Notes: a model not told the origin generated them from the letters alone. 64,000 nucleotides of DNA from JACCZX01 sp963710675 (GCA_963710675.1 CAVQBE010000027.1:62001-126000), one strand, 5' to 3'; counted from the first letter of the stretch, positions 51,844-62,304 are shown. Made by a program: numbers and translations.

Positions 51844-53279
51844 AGATGGCTGCGCCTAAGCATCGGAAGCGCGACGCCAGTGCGCGGCCAGATTCGACCG
51901 TTTTCAATCACGCAGATCGAACACGAAGCGCGGCAACTCAGGCCATCGGATCGAGTCCGACGCGCGATCCGCGCCGACGCGAGCATCGCGTGACGAAGCC
52001 TTATACCGATCAGCGTCGCATCACGTCGCTGGTCGTCGATTCGCTGGCCGCCGCACTGGCCTTGATCCTGAAATTTGATGGACCTTCGGATGTACTGCTG
52101 TCGCGCTTCTTCCGTCTGAATTCGTCACTCGGTCAGCGCGATCGCGGCCTGATTGCCGAGGCGGTGTTTTTTGCGCTGCGCCGCTACGCCAGCCTGCAGT
52201 GGTTGATGCAGCCCGCGCATCCCGCGCGCGCAGCGCGCTTTGCGGCGTTATTGACGCTGGCGCGCCAGCACGGCCTCGAGGCGATCGAGCAACGCGCGTT
52301 GCGAGGCGATGCGAAGGCGGTCCAGCACGCGCTGACCATCGATATATCAAGCGCGCCGGCCTCGGTGCAGGCCGAGCTGCCCGATTGGCTGTTCGCAGAG
52401 ATCGAGCGGCAATATGACGATGCGGCGCCGCTGATCGATGCGTTGAAAGAAAGCGCGCCGCTCGATTTGCGCGCGAATTCGATCAAGGCGTCGCGTGCGG
52501 AAGTCCTCGAAGAGCTGGCGGCGCATCATGTCGGAGCCGTTGCGACGCCGTACTCGCCCGATGCAATACGGTTGTCGAGCAAGCCGGCGTTGACGAATTG
52601 GCCCGCGTATCGCGAGGGACGGATCGAAGTGCAGGACGAGGGCAGCCAGCTGATCGCTCGACTGCTGCAACCGCGCCGCGGCGAAATGGTGGTCGACTTT
52701 TGCGCGGGCGCCGGCGGCAAGACGCTGGCACTCGGAGCATTGATGCGTTCCAGCGGGCGCCTTTACGCGTTCGACGTCAACGAGAGGCGGCTCGCAGGGC
52801 TCGGCCCGCGTCTGAAGCGCAGCGGACTGTCGAACGTGCATCCGGTGGTCATTCGCAGCGAATCCGATATTCGCGTCAAGCGACTCAACGGCAAGTGCGA
52901 CCGCGTGCTGGTTGACGCACCGTGTTCCGGCAGCGGCACGTTGCGCCGCAATCCGGATCTGAAGTGGCGCTTCAGCGAAGCGGAGCTTCACGTGTCAACG
53001 GCTTGCAGCATTCAGTGCTGCGCGCGGCGGCGCGCTTACTGAAGCCGGGCGGACGGCTGGTTTATGCGACCTGTTCGTTGTTGACGCAAGAGAATCAGGC
53101 CGTGGCCGACGCATTTCTGGCCGAGCATCCGGATTTTCGAGCTGGTCCCGGCGGCGACCGTATTGCGTGCGCAGTCGGTCGATGTTGAGCATGCGGCGCG
53201 CTTCGCGCCTTATTTTGTGATGCTGCCGCACCTGCACGGCACCGACGGTTTCTTTGCGGCCGTGTTTGAACGGCGATAG
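51840..53279 (+). CDS. RsmB/NOP-family 5-methylcytosine rRNA methyltransferase (C-terminal frameshifts)
   Basis: The first about 55 residues are low-complexity and basic. Then come LSRFFRLNSSLGQRDRGLIA, a helical N-terminal domain, and the SAM-dependent methyltransferase: IEVQDEGSQLIARLLQPRRG, EMVVDFCAGAGGKTLALGAL (SAM motif I), LYAFDVNERRLAGLGPRLKR and the catalytic VLVDAPCSGSGTLRRNPDLK. Frame changes near 52995 and 53130-53140 separate the second catalytic Cys motif LVYATCSLLTQENQAVADA and the end MLPHLHGTDGFFAAVFERR (stop 53279). RsmB methylates C967 of 16S rRNA; other Nop2-like targets are possible. Coupled to purN by ATGA. Confidence 0.9.
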
Positions 53280-53286
53280 CCAGACA

Positions 53287-54657
53287 ATGAAGCGGCAAAC
53301 GCTATTCGAGGAAGTCGTTCACTCGCTGCGCAACGACCTGCATACGCCGCAGGTGTGGCAATTGGTGGTCATCGCTGTGGCCTTGCTTGGCGCGTGGTTC
53401 TATGCGCGCCATATCGAGCAGCGTGTGCGCGATCGTCTGGCGGCCGCGGCATCCGACCGGCAGGGTGTACGCGTTGATGTTCTGAAGTTTTCGATTGACG
53501 GCTTTCGCCGTCTGGCTTTCCCGATTACAGCTGTGCTGCTGTCGGTCCTGGGAGGCCTCGTACTTTATTTTTCGGGCGTTGTGCGCTGGGAGCAAGCACA
53601 CCTGTTGCGTCTCGCTTTGTTGTTGCTTTGCGCGATGGGTGCGATCCGATTGTTTGTTTACGTGCTGCGGCGTTCACTGCCGCGCGCTGCATGGATCGGC
53701 ACGTTCGAGCTCGCAATCGGCACTCACGATCTGGCTTTTTGTCGCGCTGCATGTCACCGGGCTGCTCGACGATTTGATCGGCCATCTCGACGGCGATTCG
53801 GTTCCCGCTTGGCAAGACGGCGCTTGACCCTGTGGGATATTTTGGCGGGCGCCTTCAGCGTGGTGTTGACTGTTCTCGCAGCGCTGTGGGCGGGCTCGGT
53901 CGTCGAAGCGCGCCTGATGGGTGCGAAGTCGCTCGCGCCAAATTCCCGTGTGGTGCTCGCGCGCTTGGTCAAGGCACTATTGACGCTGCTCGCTGTGTTG
54001 CTGGCGCTTTCACTGGTCGGTATCGATCTGACCGTGCTGTCGATCTTTGGTGGAGCGCTTGGCGTAGGACTCGGGCTAGGCCTGCAGCGTATTGCCAGTA
54101 ACTACGTCAGCGGCTTCATCATCCTGCTCGATCGCAGCCTGACGATCGGCGACATGATCACCGTCGACAAGTTCTACGGCGCTGTGTCGCAGATCAATGC
54201 GCGCTACACGGTGATGAAGTCGCTCGACGGTACCGAGACGATCGTTCCCAATGAAATGCTGGTGAGCACACCGGTCATCAATCACTCGTACAGCAACACG
54301 TCGGTGCAGGTGGTTGTTCGGTTGTCGATTGCATACAGCGCGGACGTTGACCGTGCGCTTGAAATTTTGGTTGAAGCGGCAACAGCGCAGTCGCGGGTAC
54401 TTGCCGACCCGCCACCGAGCGCATTCATTACCGGCTTTGGCGCTGACGGCATCGAGCTGCAGATCGGTTTCTGGATTCGCGATCCGGAGGCAGGAAGCTT
54501 GCCGATCCGATCTGAAATTGCGCGCACCGTGCTGAAGCGGTTTCACGACGCGGGGATTGAAATTCCATTTCCGCAGCGTGACGTACGGATCACGTCCATT
54601 TCGGGTTCCGTGCTGTCGGCAGCTGCCCCGGGTGCTCCCGACGGTGCCGCAAAGTAG
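53287..54657 (+). CDS. MscS-family mechanosensitive channel (two compensating frameshifts)
   Basis: 456 residues from the ATG at 53287 (MKRQTLFEEVVHSLRNDLHT). About four N-terminal helices precede the MscS core: the pore helix with Gly/Ala packing in LSIFGGALGVGLGLGLQRIA, SNYVSGFIILLDRSLTIGDM, and the beta and C-terminal cage domains (VMKSLDGTETIVPNEMLVST, RTVLKRFHDAGIEIPFPQRD). Residues from about 53725 to 53825 read in the wrong frame; the alternate frame gives ALTIWLFVALHVTGLLDDLI, a proper membrane helix, so two indels cancel. It releases solutes when turgor drops. It lies just after the rsmB-like gene. Confidence 0.9.
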   Translation: MKRQTLFEEVVHSLRNDLHTPQVWQLVVIAVALLGAWFYARHIEQRVRDRLAAAASDRQGVRVDVLKFSIDGFRRLAFPITAVLLSVLGGLVLYFSGVVRWEQAHLLRLALLLLCAMGAIRLFVYVLRRSLPRAAWIGTFELAIGTHDLAFCRAACHRAARRFDRPSRRRFGSRLARRRLTLWDILAGAFSVVLTVLAALWAGSVVEARLMGAKSLAPNSRVVLARLVKALLTLLAVLLALSLVGIDLTVLSIFGGALGVGLGLGLQRIASNYVSGFIILLDRSLTIGDMITVDKFYGAVSQINARYTVMKSLDGTETIVPNEMLVSTPVINHSYSNTSVQVVVRLSIAYSADVDRALEILVEAATAQSRVLADPPPSAFITGFGADGIELQIGFWIRDPEAGSLPIRSEIARTVLKRFHDAGIEIPFPQRDVRITSISGSVLSAAAPGAPDGAAK

Positions 54658-54816
54658 GGCAATTGCTCGAAAAAGGCAGCGCTAACGCCGATTGCGAGCG
54701 ATTCCAGACCGTGGCCTGCGTACAATATGGCGGCTACACACCCCTGTGTGGTCGCTGAACTATCCAGATGGCCGCGGTCTGACTTCGCGCACCCTGGGTG
54801 CTTATTAGGAACGTGA

Positions 54817-56021
54817 ATGTATCTGCTTGAATTTCTGGACGGTGGTCTGCTGCAGCTAAGTTGGTGGCAGCTGATCATCGCGGCGCTCGTGCTGACGCAT
54901 ATCACGATTGCCAGCGTGACGATTTTCCTGCATCGCAGCCAAGCGCATCGCGCGCTTGATCTTCATCCTGCCGCGGCAATGTTTTTTAGGGTCTGGTTGT
55001 GGCTGACGACCGGCATGCTGACCAAGGAGTGGGTGTCGATTCACCGTAAACATCACGCCCGTGTTGAAACCGACGAAGATCCGCACAGCCCGCAAACGCG
55101 CGGCATCAAGGCCGTGCTGTTGACCGGTTCCGAGCTGTACATGGAAGAAGCGAAAAATGCCGACACGCTGACGCGCTACGGGCATGGAACGCCGGACGAC
55201 TGGATCGAGCGCAACTATTTTCTCGCGCTATCACGTGGCAAGGCGTCGGCTTGATGGTCGGCGCAGATTTGATTCTGTTCGGCTTTGCCGGTCTTGCGAT
55301 CTGGGGCATCCAGATGCTGTGGATTCCGGTCCACGCGGCCGGCATCATCAACGGCATTGGCCACTGGTGGGGTTATCGCAATTACGACTCACCCGATGCC
55401 AGCAACAACATCGTGCCATGGGGCATCTGGATCGGCGGCGAAGAGCTGCATAACAATCATCACACCTATCCGACCTCGGCTAAGTTTTCGACCAAGTGGC
55501 ACGAGTTCGATATTGGCTGGGTCTATATCCGCGCCCTGCAGGCGCTGGGGCTCGCAAAAGTCTTGCGTGTCGCGCCGAAGCCGCAGGTGGCCGAGCCCAA
55601 GCGCTCGATCGACCTCGAAACGCTGCAGGCAGTGATCGCGAATCGCTATGACCTGTTGGCCAAGTACGCCCGCTCGTTGAAAGTTGCGCACCGCGACGGA
55701 ATTGCAGAAGCTGCGGCTGTCCGGCGACGAGCGTGCGCGTTTTGCACGCTTGCGGCGCGTACTGCGCAAAGGCGACGTTTCGCAACTGGCAGCCGCATGA
55801 ACAGCACTCGCTGTCGGACATGATGAGGCGCAGCCGGCGTTATGAAGACGATGGTTGAAATGCGCACCGAGCTGCTGGCGACATGGGAACGTTCGTCAGC
55901 GTCGCGCGAGCAGATGCTGACGCATCTGCAGGACTGGATCCACCGCGCCGAAGCCAGCGGCATTCATGCGCTGCAGGAAGCTGCGCTCAGAATGCGCAGC
56001 TATCGGCATGCGCCCGCCTAG
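54817..56021 (+). CDS. Acyl-CoA/fatty acid desaturase, delta-9 type (frame broken)
   Basis: From the ATG at 54817: MYLLEFLDGGLLQLSWWQLI, first His box TIFLHRSQAHRALD, second WVSIHRKHHARVETDEDPHS, an indel near 55240, then GIGHWWGYRNYDSPDASNNI and the third His box GEELHNNHHTYPTSAKF. The three boxes bind a di-iron centre in the membrane. Further frame changes near 55710, 55800 and 55850 hide a C-terminal helical extension (RLSGDERARFARLRRVLRKG, then EMRTELLATWERSSASREQM, LTHLQDWIHRAEASG), which ends at 56021. That extension is typical of betaproteobacterial members. It makes monounsaturated fatty acids for membranes. Confidence 0.88.
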
Positions 56022-56035
56022 CATCGGTCGCCCAA

Positions 56036-56064
56036 TAAAAAAGCCCGGCGATGCGGGCTTTTTC
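56036..56064. terminator. Bidirectional Rho-independent terminator (desaturase / rpmG)
   Basis: AAAAAAGCCCG and CGGGCTTTTT pair around a GCGAT-type loop, with A and T runs on both sides, so it can end transcripts from both directions. It lies between the convergent desaturase and rpmG genes. Confidence 0.8.
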
Positions 56065-56086
56065 ATTATGCTGGCTGCAGCCACGA

Positions 56087-56254
56087 CTATTTCAGCTTGA
56101 TTTCCTTATACGCGACGTGCTTTCGCGCGACCGGGTCAAACTTGCTGAACTGCAGCTTGTCCGGCGTGGTCTTCTTATTCTTGGTCGTCGTATAAAAATG
56201 GCCGGTACCGGCCGTGGATTCGAGCTTGATTTTTTCGCGAGCGCCTTTGGCCAT
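56087..56254 (-). CDS. rpmG: 50S ribosomal protein L33
   Basis: 55 residues: MAKGAREKIKLESTAGTGHF, then YTTTKNKKTTPDKLQFSKFD and PVARKHVAYKEIKLK. This is a standard L33 without the zinc cysteines of the C+ form. It lies in the large subunit near the E site. It follows rpmB by 21 bp in the usual rpmB-rpmG operon and ends before a bidirectional terminator. The frame is intact. Confidence 0.97.
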   Translation of the reverse strand: MAKGAREKIKLESTAGTGHFYTTTKNKKTTPDKLQFSKFDPVARKHVAYKEIKLK

Positions 56255-56275
56255 GTCGTGCTTCCCCTTCAGCTT

Positions 56276-56509
56276 TTAAATTTCGCCGCGCGCACGCAGG
56301 TCCGCCAGCACCACGTCGATGCCCAGCTTGTCGATGGTCCGCAACGCCGCGTTGGTGACGCGCAGGCGCACCCAGCGATTTTCGCCCTCGATCCAAAAGC
56401 GGCGATATTGCAGATTCGGCATGAAGCTGCGTTTGGTCCGATTATTGGCGTGCGAAACATTGTTGCCGGCCATCGGCCGTTTGCCCGTCACTTGACACAC
56501 ACGTGCCAT
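56276..56509 (-). CDS. rpmB: 50S ribosomal protein L28
   Basis: 77 residues from the ATG at 56509: MARVCQVTGKRPMAGNNVSH, then ANNRTKRSFMPNLQYRRFWI and VTNAALRTIDKLGIDVVLAD, a complete L28 that ends RARGEI. It precedes rpmG in the same operon. An open frame continues upstream to 56614 but has no L28 homology. radC lies 80 bp upstream on the same strand; radC-rpmB-rpmG is a classical proteobacterial order. The frame is intact. Confidence 0.97.
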   Translation of the reverse strand: MARVCQVTGKRPMAGNNVSHANNRTKRSFMPNLQYRRFWIEGENRWVRLRVTNAALRTIDKLGIDVVLADLRARGEI

Positions 56510-56591
56510 TGTGAACTCCCTTTGCAATTGCCACAAGTGCAAATTGCGCGAAGCCGCGCAGTATAAAGCGTTTGGCGGCTCTAGCCTCGAG

Positions 56592-57300
56592 TTACAGCAG
56601 GCCCCGCTCGGCAAACGATACCGTCGCGGACCCGGCGACGATCAGGTGATCCAGCACCTTTGACGTCGACCAGCGACAGCGTCTGCTTCAGGTTTGCCGT
56701 CAGCAATTCGTCGGCGCGGCTGGGTTCGGCGACTCCCGACGGATGGTTATGCGCAAAGATGACTGCCGCTGCGTTGTGCTTCAGCGCGCGCTTGACGACT
56801 TCGCGCGGATAAACGCTGGTTTGCGTCAATGTGCCCACGAAACAGCTCTTCGGTCGCGATCAGCCTGTTCTGCGAATCCATGTACAGCGCAACGAATACC
56901 TCATGTTCCAGCCGCGCCAGCATCAGCCGCAGGTAGTCGCGCACCTTGCCGGGCGAAGAGAGCAGCGTGTCGCGCTTGACGTCTTCCTGCAATGCCCGGC
57001 GCGCCAGTTCGAGCACGGCCTGCAAGCTGCGTGTACTTGGCCGGGCCGAAGCCGCCGATTTCGCCAGCGCAGATGGCGTCGGCAGCAAACAAGACCATTG
57101 AGTCCGCCGAAACGCGCCAGAGCGTCGCGTCCAAGGTCAATCGCCGAGCGCCCCGGTGTCCCGGTGCGCAGGAACACCGCCAGCAATTCAGCGTCTGACA
57201 GCGCATGCGCACCCTCGCCAGCAGGCGCTCGCGCGGCCGTTCGCCTTCGGGCCAGTCCTTGATCGCCAGCGTTGACTTGCTCGACTAAACTGGTTGCCAT
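56592..57300 (-). CDS. radC: RadC-family JAB/MPN domain protein (frame broken)
   Basis: An N-terminal helix-hairpin-helix part (IKDWPEGERPRERLLA in one frame, AHALSDAELLAVFLRTGTPG in another) and the JAMM metalloprotease-like core: ARRALQEDVKRDTLLSSPGK, VRDYLRLMLARLEHEVFVAL, YMDSQNRLIATEELFRGHID, and the metal motif AAVIFAHNHPSGVAEPSRAD. The C-terminus, in a third frame, ends VSFAERGLL at 56592. Frame changes lie near 57260, 57225, 57095, 57040, 56830 and 56660, the worst density in the window. The function is unknown; a DNA repair role was assigned to the locus historically but is disputed. Confidence 0.88.
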
Positions 57301-57354
57301 GGGAAAGTGAATCGATCGTAGCGCGATGTCCGCAAGCGGATCAGCGAGAAGGCG

Positions 57355-58289
57355 ATGGAAGTGGTGCTTGCGCAGCCACGCGGTTTCTGTGCCGGGCGTC
57401 GATCGTGCTATCGAGATCGTCGAGCGGGCGCTCGCAGTGCACGGTGCGCCGATCTACGTCCGGCATGAGATCGTCCACAACAACTATGTCGTCGACGATC
57501 TGCGTACCAAGGGTGCGGTGTTCATTGACGAGCTTGAAGGTGCCGACGGGTGCGATCGTCGTGTTTTCCGCGCACGGGGTCGTCAAAGGCAGTGCAGCGA
57601 GGCTGCGCAGCAGCGCGGGTTGCACGTGTTCGACGCAACGTGTCCGCTGGTGACCAAGGTGCACGTAGAAGTGGCAAAGATGCGAGCTGCGGGCCGCGAG
57701 ATCGTGATGATCGGCCACTTGGGCCATCCGGAAGTCGAGGGCACGATGGGCCAGAGTCCGAAGGTGGAATGCACCTGGTCGAAAGCATCGAAGACGTTGA
57801 GCGGCTGCAGGTGCGCACCCGAATTGCTGGCGTACGTGACGCAGACGACGTTGTCGCTGGACGATGCTGCTGCGGTCATCGCTGCTTTGAAGCGGCGCTT
57901 CCCGTCGATTGCTGAGCCGAAAAAAGCAGACATCTGCTATGCGACGCAAAACCGACAGGACGCGGTCAAGTTCATGGCGCCGCAGGTCGACGTCGTGATC
58001 GTCGTCGGTAGCGAGAACAGTTCGAATTCGAACCGATTGCGCGAAGTCGCGCAACGGTTCGGCGTGCCGGCATATCTGGTTGACAATGCCGATCAACTCG
58101 ATCCTGAATGGTTGCCGGCCTGCGCAGAGTTGGCGTGACTGCGGGCGCGTCGGCGCCCGAAGTACTGGTGAGCTGCGTTGATTGAGCGGTTCAAGCAGCT
58201 CGGTGCATCAAAGCGTGCGCCCCCTCGATGGCGTGCAGGAAAAGGTTGTGTTTCCGTTGCCCAAGGGGTTGAATCAAGTGGCGGCGTAG
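57355..58289 (+). CDS. ispH: 4-hydroxy-3-methylbut-2-enyl diphosphate reductase (frame broken)
   Basis: From the ATG at 57355: MEVVLAQPRGFCAG with the first Fe-S Cys; one extra G in a GGG run (near 57395) breaks GVDRAIEIVERALAVHG. Next are APIYVRHEIVHNNYVVDDLR, then a frame slip near 57545 to 57575, then LHVFDATCPLVTKVHVEVAK with the second Cys, and VVIVVGSENSSNSNRLREVA. After another slip near 58130 the alternate frame gives VTAGASAPEVLVS and FPLPKGLNQVAA, stopping at 58289. The third Cys is in KKADICYATQNRQDAVK. It is the last step of the MEP isoprenoid pathway. Divergent from radC. Confidence 0.93.
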
Positions 58290-58322
58290 CTGCTGCAGAA
58301 ATCAAAACAAGCGGGAGACATC

Positions 58323-58919
58323 ATGAGCAACTGGCTGCGGCAAGCGATGTTGATAGGGCTTACAGGTTTGCTGGCGGCAACGGTGTCGCCAGTCTTGGCG
58401 CAAGCCGGTGGAAGTCGAGGGGCAAAAGTTCGAGCCGACGGTGCAGGTCGGCGGCCAAACATTAAATCTGAATGGCGTTGGCTTGCGCAAGCGCGCGATA
58501 TTCAAGGTCTATGTGGCCGGCCTGTATGTCCCGCAGAAGAGCACCAATGCGGCAACGCTGATCAGCCGATAAAGGTGCGCGACGAGTTGCGTTGCGGATG
58601 CTGCGCGACGTAGATGCCGGACAGCTTCATCGATTCTTTCAAGGACGGCTTGAAGAACAACCTGAGCGAAGCGCAGTTGGCGCACTAAAGCCTCAGATTG
58701 ACTCGCTCACGGCGACGTTGAAATCGATCGGTGAAGCAAAGAAGGGTGATGCGATCAACTTCGATTACACGCCCGAGGGCGGCACTCGCATCAGCGGTCA
58801 ATGGGCAGCCGCGCGGTGACTCCGATTCCGGCGCCGATTTTTTCTCGGCAGTGCTGCGTATCTGGCTGGGCGAGAAACCCGCCGATGAAGCGCTGAAGAA
58901 GGGAATGCTCGGCGCCTGA
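58323..58919 (+). CDS. Exported chalcone-isomerase-like protein (frame broken)
   Basis: Starts MSNWLRQAMLIGLTGLLAAT with a signal peptide ending near PVLAQA. The mature part, in a second frame, reads VEVEGQKFEPTVQVGGQTLN, GVGLRKRAIFKVYVAGLYVP and QKSTNAATLIS. It then moves through other frames: RRVALRMLRDVDAGQF, DSFKDGLKNNLSEAQLAALK, and FFSAVLRIWLGEKPADEALK, with the end at 58919. This is the bacterial CHI-like (Chalcone_3) pattern: G(I/V)GLRxxxxFKVYVAGLY and FxxxxLxIWLG. These secreted proteins bind fatty acids or haem-like ligands; the physiological role is not known. It follows ispH by 33 bp. Confidence 0.8.
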
Positions 58920-58922
58920 TGC

Positions 58923-59459
58923 ATGACGACGGCACTCGATTCGCCGAACGCGCAATTGGCGAGTCGCCGCAACCGGACGGTTCGATGCGATTGTGCGGCT
59001 TCCCTTCGGCTTCGTCGGGGTTCGCACAGATGACGCGCACGTCTCCGAAATTTGTTTCCTGCAGGGCGACGTTCGCCAAGGCTCCGCAACAACGAGCTGG
59101 CGCAACGCGTGGTCGATCAATTGCTCGCCTACTGCACCGATAGTTCGACGCCGATTCGACTTACCACTCGCCATTGAAGGAACGCGATTTTCAGCAGCGG
59201 GTGTGGGAACAGATCGCCCGCATCCCGTCCGGCTGCGACCGCGATCGTATGGCGAACTCGCGCGCCGATTGAACGGCTGAGGCGCGTGCGGTCGGACAAG
59301 CGTGCGGCGACAACCGACTTCCGCTGGCAATTCCTTGCCACCGAGTGGTGGCGGCATCGGGCATTGGCGGTTTCGCACATCATCGCGGCGGCGCATATGA
59401 AGCGCATCAAGCGCTGGCTGCTCATGCACGAAGCGCGCAGCGAATTGCGCCTGACGTGA
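58923..59459 (+). CDS. ogt: Methylated-DNA--protein-cysteine S-methyltransferase (frame broken)
   Basis: A suicide repair enzyme that takes alkyl groups from O6-alkylguanine. From the ATG at 58923, the N-terminal domain reads FDAIVRLPFGFVGVRTDDAH and VSEICFLQGD. The rest moves through frames: NELAQRVVDQLLAYCTDSST, FQQRVWEQIARIPSG, TYGELARRLN, then the acceptor site NRLPLAIPCHRVVAASGIGG with the reactive Cys, FAHHRGG, and MKRIKRWLLMHEARSELRLT, stopping at 59459. At least five frame changes occur. The PCHRVV site and the conserved arginine-finger helix leave no doubt about the family. It precedes xerD. Confidence 0.85.
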
Positions 59460-59570
59460 GCATCTTCCGCGGCTCTCGCATTGCGAGCTGGACGTTGACT
59501 AGCGCTCCGATGCCGTCGCGCGCAGCCAGGCAAGCAGTCGTTACAAATCCAACGCTAGCCCGCTGATGCC

Positions 59571-60449
59571 TTGATCGACACGTTCGCCGACGCCAGTGTG
59601 GCTGGAGGACGGGTTGGCTCCGAACACGCTGACCGCGTATCGGCGTGACCTTAGCGGACTCTCGGTCTGGCTCGCGCCGCGTGGCACCACGCTGGTGGCT
59701 GCCGACGAAGCGGATCTGGCGCAATACTTTGCTGACAAGCACTCCACGACGCTGGCTTCGACCGCTAATCGGCGGCTGGCCGTGTTGCGCCGACGTTTTA
59801 TCGATGGGCGATTCGCGAGCGGCGCAGTCGCGCATGATCCGACGCTGCGTCTGGAGGTGCCACGCAGCCACCTCGCTTTCCAAATCTCTGTCCGAAGAGC
59901 AGGTCGAGCGCGTTGCTGCGCGCGCCCGATACCGAAACGACGTTGGGCCTGCGCGATCGCGCGATGCTGGAGCTTTATATGCGACTGGATTGCGCGTCTC
60001 CGAACTCGTTGGAGCTGACGTTGTCGCAGCTGTCGCTTTCAGGAAGGGTTGGTGCGAGTGTTCGGCAAGGGTGGCAAAGAGCGCATCGTTCCACTGGGTG
60101 CAGAAGCGCGCAACGCAATCGAACGCTATTTGAAGGAAGCGCGTGGCGTGCATGCTCGGTCAACGTGTGGCCGATGCGCTATTCGTCACGCAGCGCGCGA
60201 GCGCAATGAGCCGGCAGATGTTTTGGCTGTTGATCAAGCGTTATGCGGCACGTTGCTGCGATCGATGCGCCGTTGTCGCCGCACGGACTTCGCCACGCGT
60301 TTGCAACCCATCTGCTAAACCATGGCGCCGATTTGCGGGTGGTGCAGCTGCTGCTCGGCCACGCGGATATCTCGACGACGCAAATTTACACGCACGTCGC
60401 GCGCGCAAGATTAAAAGCACTGCACGCGCAGCATCACCCGCGCGGCTAG
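59571..60449 (+). CDS. xerD: Site-specific tyrosine recombinase XerD (frame broken)
   Basis: The start, probably a TTG at 59571 or hidden by an indel, gives LIDTFADA; then WLEDGLAPNTLTAYRRDLSG (SAM-like core-binding domain), ADEADLAQYFADKHSTTLAS and TANRRLAVLRRRF. After several frame changes (near 59600, 59880, 60000, 60030, 60145, 60265) the catalytic domain appears: GKGGKERIVPLGAEARNAIE, and SPHGLRHAFATHLLNHGADL (HxLR), then QLLLGHADISTTQIYTHVAR with the nucleophilic Tyr. The tail LKALHAQHHPRG is typical of XerD, not XerC. It resolves chromosome dimers at dif with XerC. A housekeeping gene, not a phage integrase. Confidence 0.9.
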
Positions 60450-60453
60450 ACTC

Positions 60454-61104
60454 ATGATCTTGATGGGCTTAGCCGATCAGATTGTTTATCTGATATTGGC
60501 GATCTGCGCTGCGTATCTGATCGGATCGGTGCCGTTTGCTGTCATTGTCAAGCCGCGTCATGGGTCTGGCTGATCCGCGAACGTATGGTTCGGGCAATCC
60601 TGGCGCTACCAACGTCCTGCGCTCGGGCAGCAAGACGGCAGCGGCGCTGACCCTGCTCGGTGACGGGTTCAAGGGCTGGTTCGCGGTGTGGCTGGCGCTG
60701 CGTTTTGGACCGCGCTATGGAATCGCCGACGCCGGTGTTGCACTCGTGGCGATCGCCGGTCGTGCTCGGGCATCTGTATCCCATTTTCTTCGGTTTCGCG
60801 GCGGCAAGGGAGTCGCCACGGCGGCAGGCGTCATCATTGCGCTGAATGGTGGCTGGCATTCGCAACAGCGATCACTTGGGTGATCGTCGCGGTGTTCTTT
60901 CGCTACTCATCACTCGCGTCGATGGTGGCTGCCGGTGTCGCGCCTTTTATTTCGCCTTCGGATGGGGATTCGACGCGCGACTTTGTCGCGCTGGTCGTCA
61001 TTGCCGGGTTTACGGTGTATCGCCACCGAGTCAATATCCGCCATTTGCTCGGCGGGTACCGAGCGCCGCATTGGCGAAAAGCGCGCGGCGACGGCCGGCG
61101 CTAG
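60454..61104 (+). CDS. plsY: Acyl-phosphate glycerol-3-phosphate acyltransferase (frame broken)
   Basis: PlsY acylates glycerol-3-phosphate at the inner membrane, the first step in phospholipid synthesis. From the ATG at 60454: MILMGLADQIVYLILAICAA, YLIGSVPFAVIV, an indel near 60552, then RVMGLADPRTYGSGNPGATN (diagnostic GSGNPGATN). After another near 60765: HFLRFRGGKGVATAAGVIIA (second signature). The remainder, SSLASMVAAGVAPFISPSDG and VIAGFTVYRHRVNIRHLLGG, lies in further frames and stops at 61104. Five membrane helices are covered. It is convergent with tsaD. Confidence 0.9.
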
Positions 61105-61111
61105 GCCGACG

Positions 61112-62156
61112 CTAGGAAATGGCTTCGGCAAGAGACCAGCGCGGATGCACAGAAAACGCGAGTCGGTCGCCCGTCTGCTTTCGCCGCACGCTGCGAACGT
61201 TTCAGCGCTGCCAAGCCCGCCAGCGCAATCATCGCGCCGTTGTCGGTACACAAATCGGCCGGCGGGAAGAAAACGTTGCCGTTGAATGCAGCCGATACTT
61301 CACGCTGAAGACGGTCTCGTAACTGCGCGTTCGCGCTGACTCCGCCGGCGACTACCAGCGTCTTCAGGCCGGTTTGATCGCAGCGCCTGCAGCGATTTCG
61401 CAACGAGCACGTCGACGATCGCTTCGACAAATTCCAGCGCAATGTCAGCGCGCACCTGTTCGCATAAATTACTGGCACCCTCGCGACGGACCGCCGTCAG
61501 CACTGCGGTTTTCAGGCCGCTGAAGCTGAAATCGAGGTGCCGCTGCTGATCATCGGGCGGGGCAAGCTGGAGCGCGCTGGGAACACCGAATTCTGCAATC
61601 CGTGACACGGCCGGGCCGCCGGGGTAACCGAGCCCCAACAACTGCGCGGTTTTGTCGAATGCCTCGCCGGCGGCGTCGTCCAATGTGTCGCCGAGAAGCT
61701 CGTAGTTGCCCCAATCCCGCAACGTGCAACAGTTGCGTGTGGCCGCCCGAGACCAACAGCGCGATAAATGGAAATTCGGGTGCGGGTTGCACCTAACAGC
61801 GGCGAGAGCAGATGACCCTCCAGGTGATGCACCTCGAACACCGGGCGCTCGAGCGCGTAGCCCAAAGCGTGACCGATGCTCGCACCCACCAGCAGCGCAC
61901 CCGCCAAACCGGGCCCCGCCGTTACCGCAATGGCGTCGAGGTCAGCCGCGCTGCATCCGGCATCGTCGAACACCCGATCGAGCAATGGCAGAACACGGCG
62001 AATGTGGTCGCGCGAAGCCAACTCGGGCACTACACCACCGTAGGCGACGTGCATGTCCACCTGAGAGTGCAGCCGTTGCGCGAGTAGGCCTTTTTCGCTA
62101 TCGAGTAGCGCCAGCGCCGTCTCGTCGCATGAGGTTTCGATTCCAAGGATCAGCAT
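61112..62156 (-). CDS. tsaD: tRNA N6-adenosine threonylcarbamoyltransferase (frame broken)
   Basis: TsaD builds t6A37 on ANN-decoding tRNAs with TsaB, TsaC and TsaE. From the ATG at 62156: MLILGIETSCDETALALLDS, HVAYGGVVPELASRDHIRRV, AVTAGPGLAGALLVGASIGH, and the metal site FEVHHLEGHLLSPLLG. Frame changes near 61790, 61700, 61390 and 61160 separate DDAAGEAFDKTAQLLGLGYP, HLDFSFSGLKTAVLTAVRRE, LVVAGGVSANAQLRDRLQRE, and the end AFSVHPRWSLAEAIS at 61112. Full length is about 345 residues. It is divergent from rpsU, the standard tsaD/rpsU arrangement. The protein is essential in most bacteria. Confidence 0.93.
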
Positions 62157-62304
62157 GCAGGCAGTTTAGGGGTTGGCGCCTGCCCCAAAATGGGAGCCGT
62201 CAGGTGCTTGTGGCCGGAAAAGCTTGTCGGTTAGAATCACGGGCTGCGGTACTGGCGCCAGTGCCTTCGAGATGCAGTATCTGTAAAACGGACCAGAAGA
62301 ATCG

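Noticed and set aside
59571..60449. A tyrosine recombinase that could mark an integrated element.
   Set aside because: The tail and neighbourhood are those of housekeeping XerD. No attachment repeats, tRNA gene or cargo genes are nearby.
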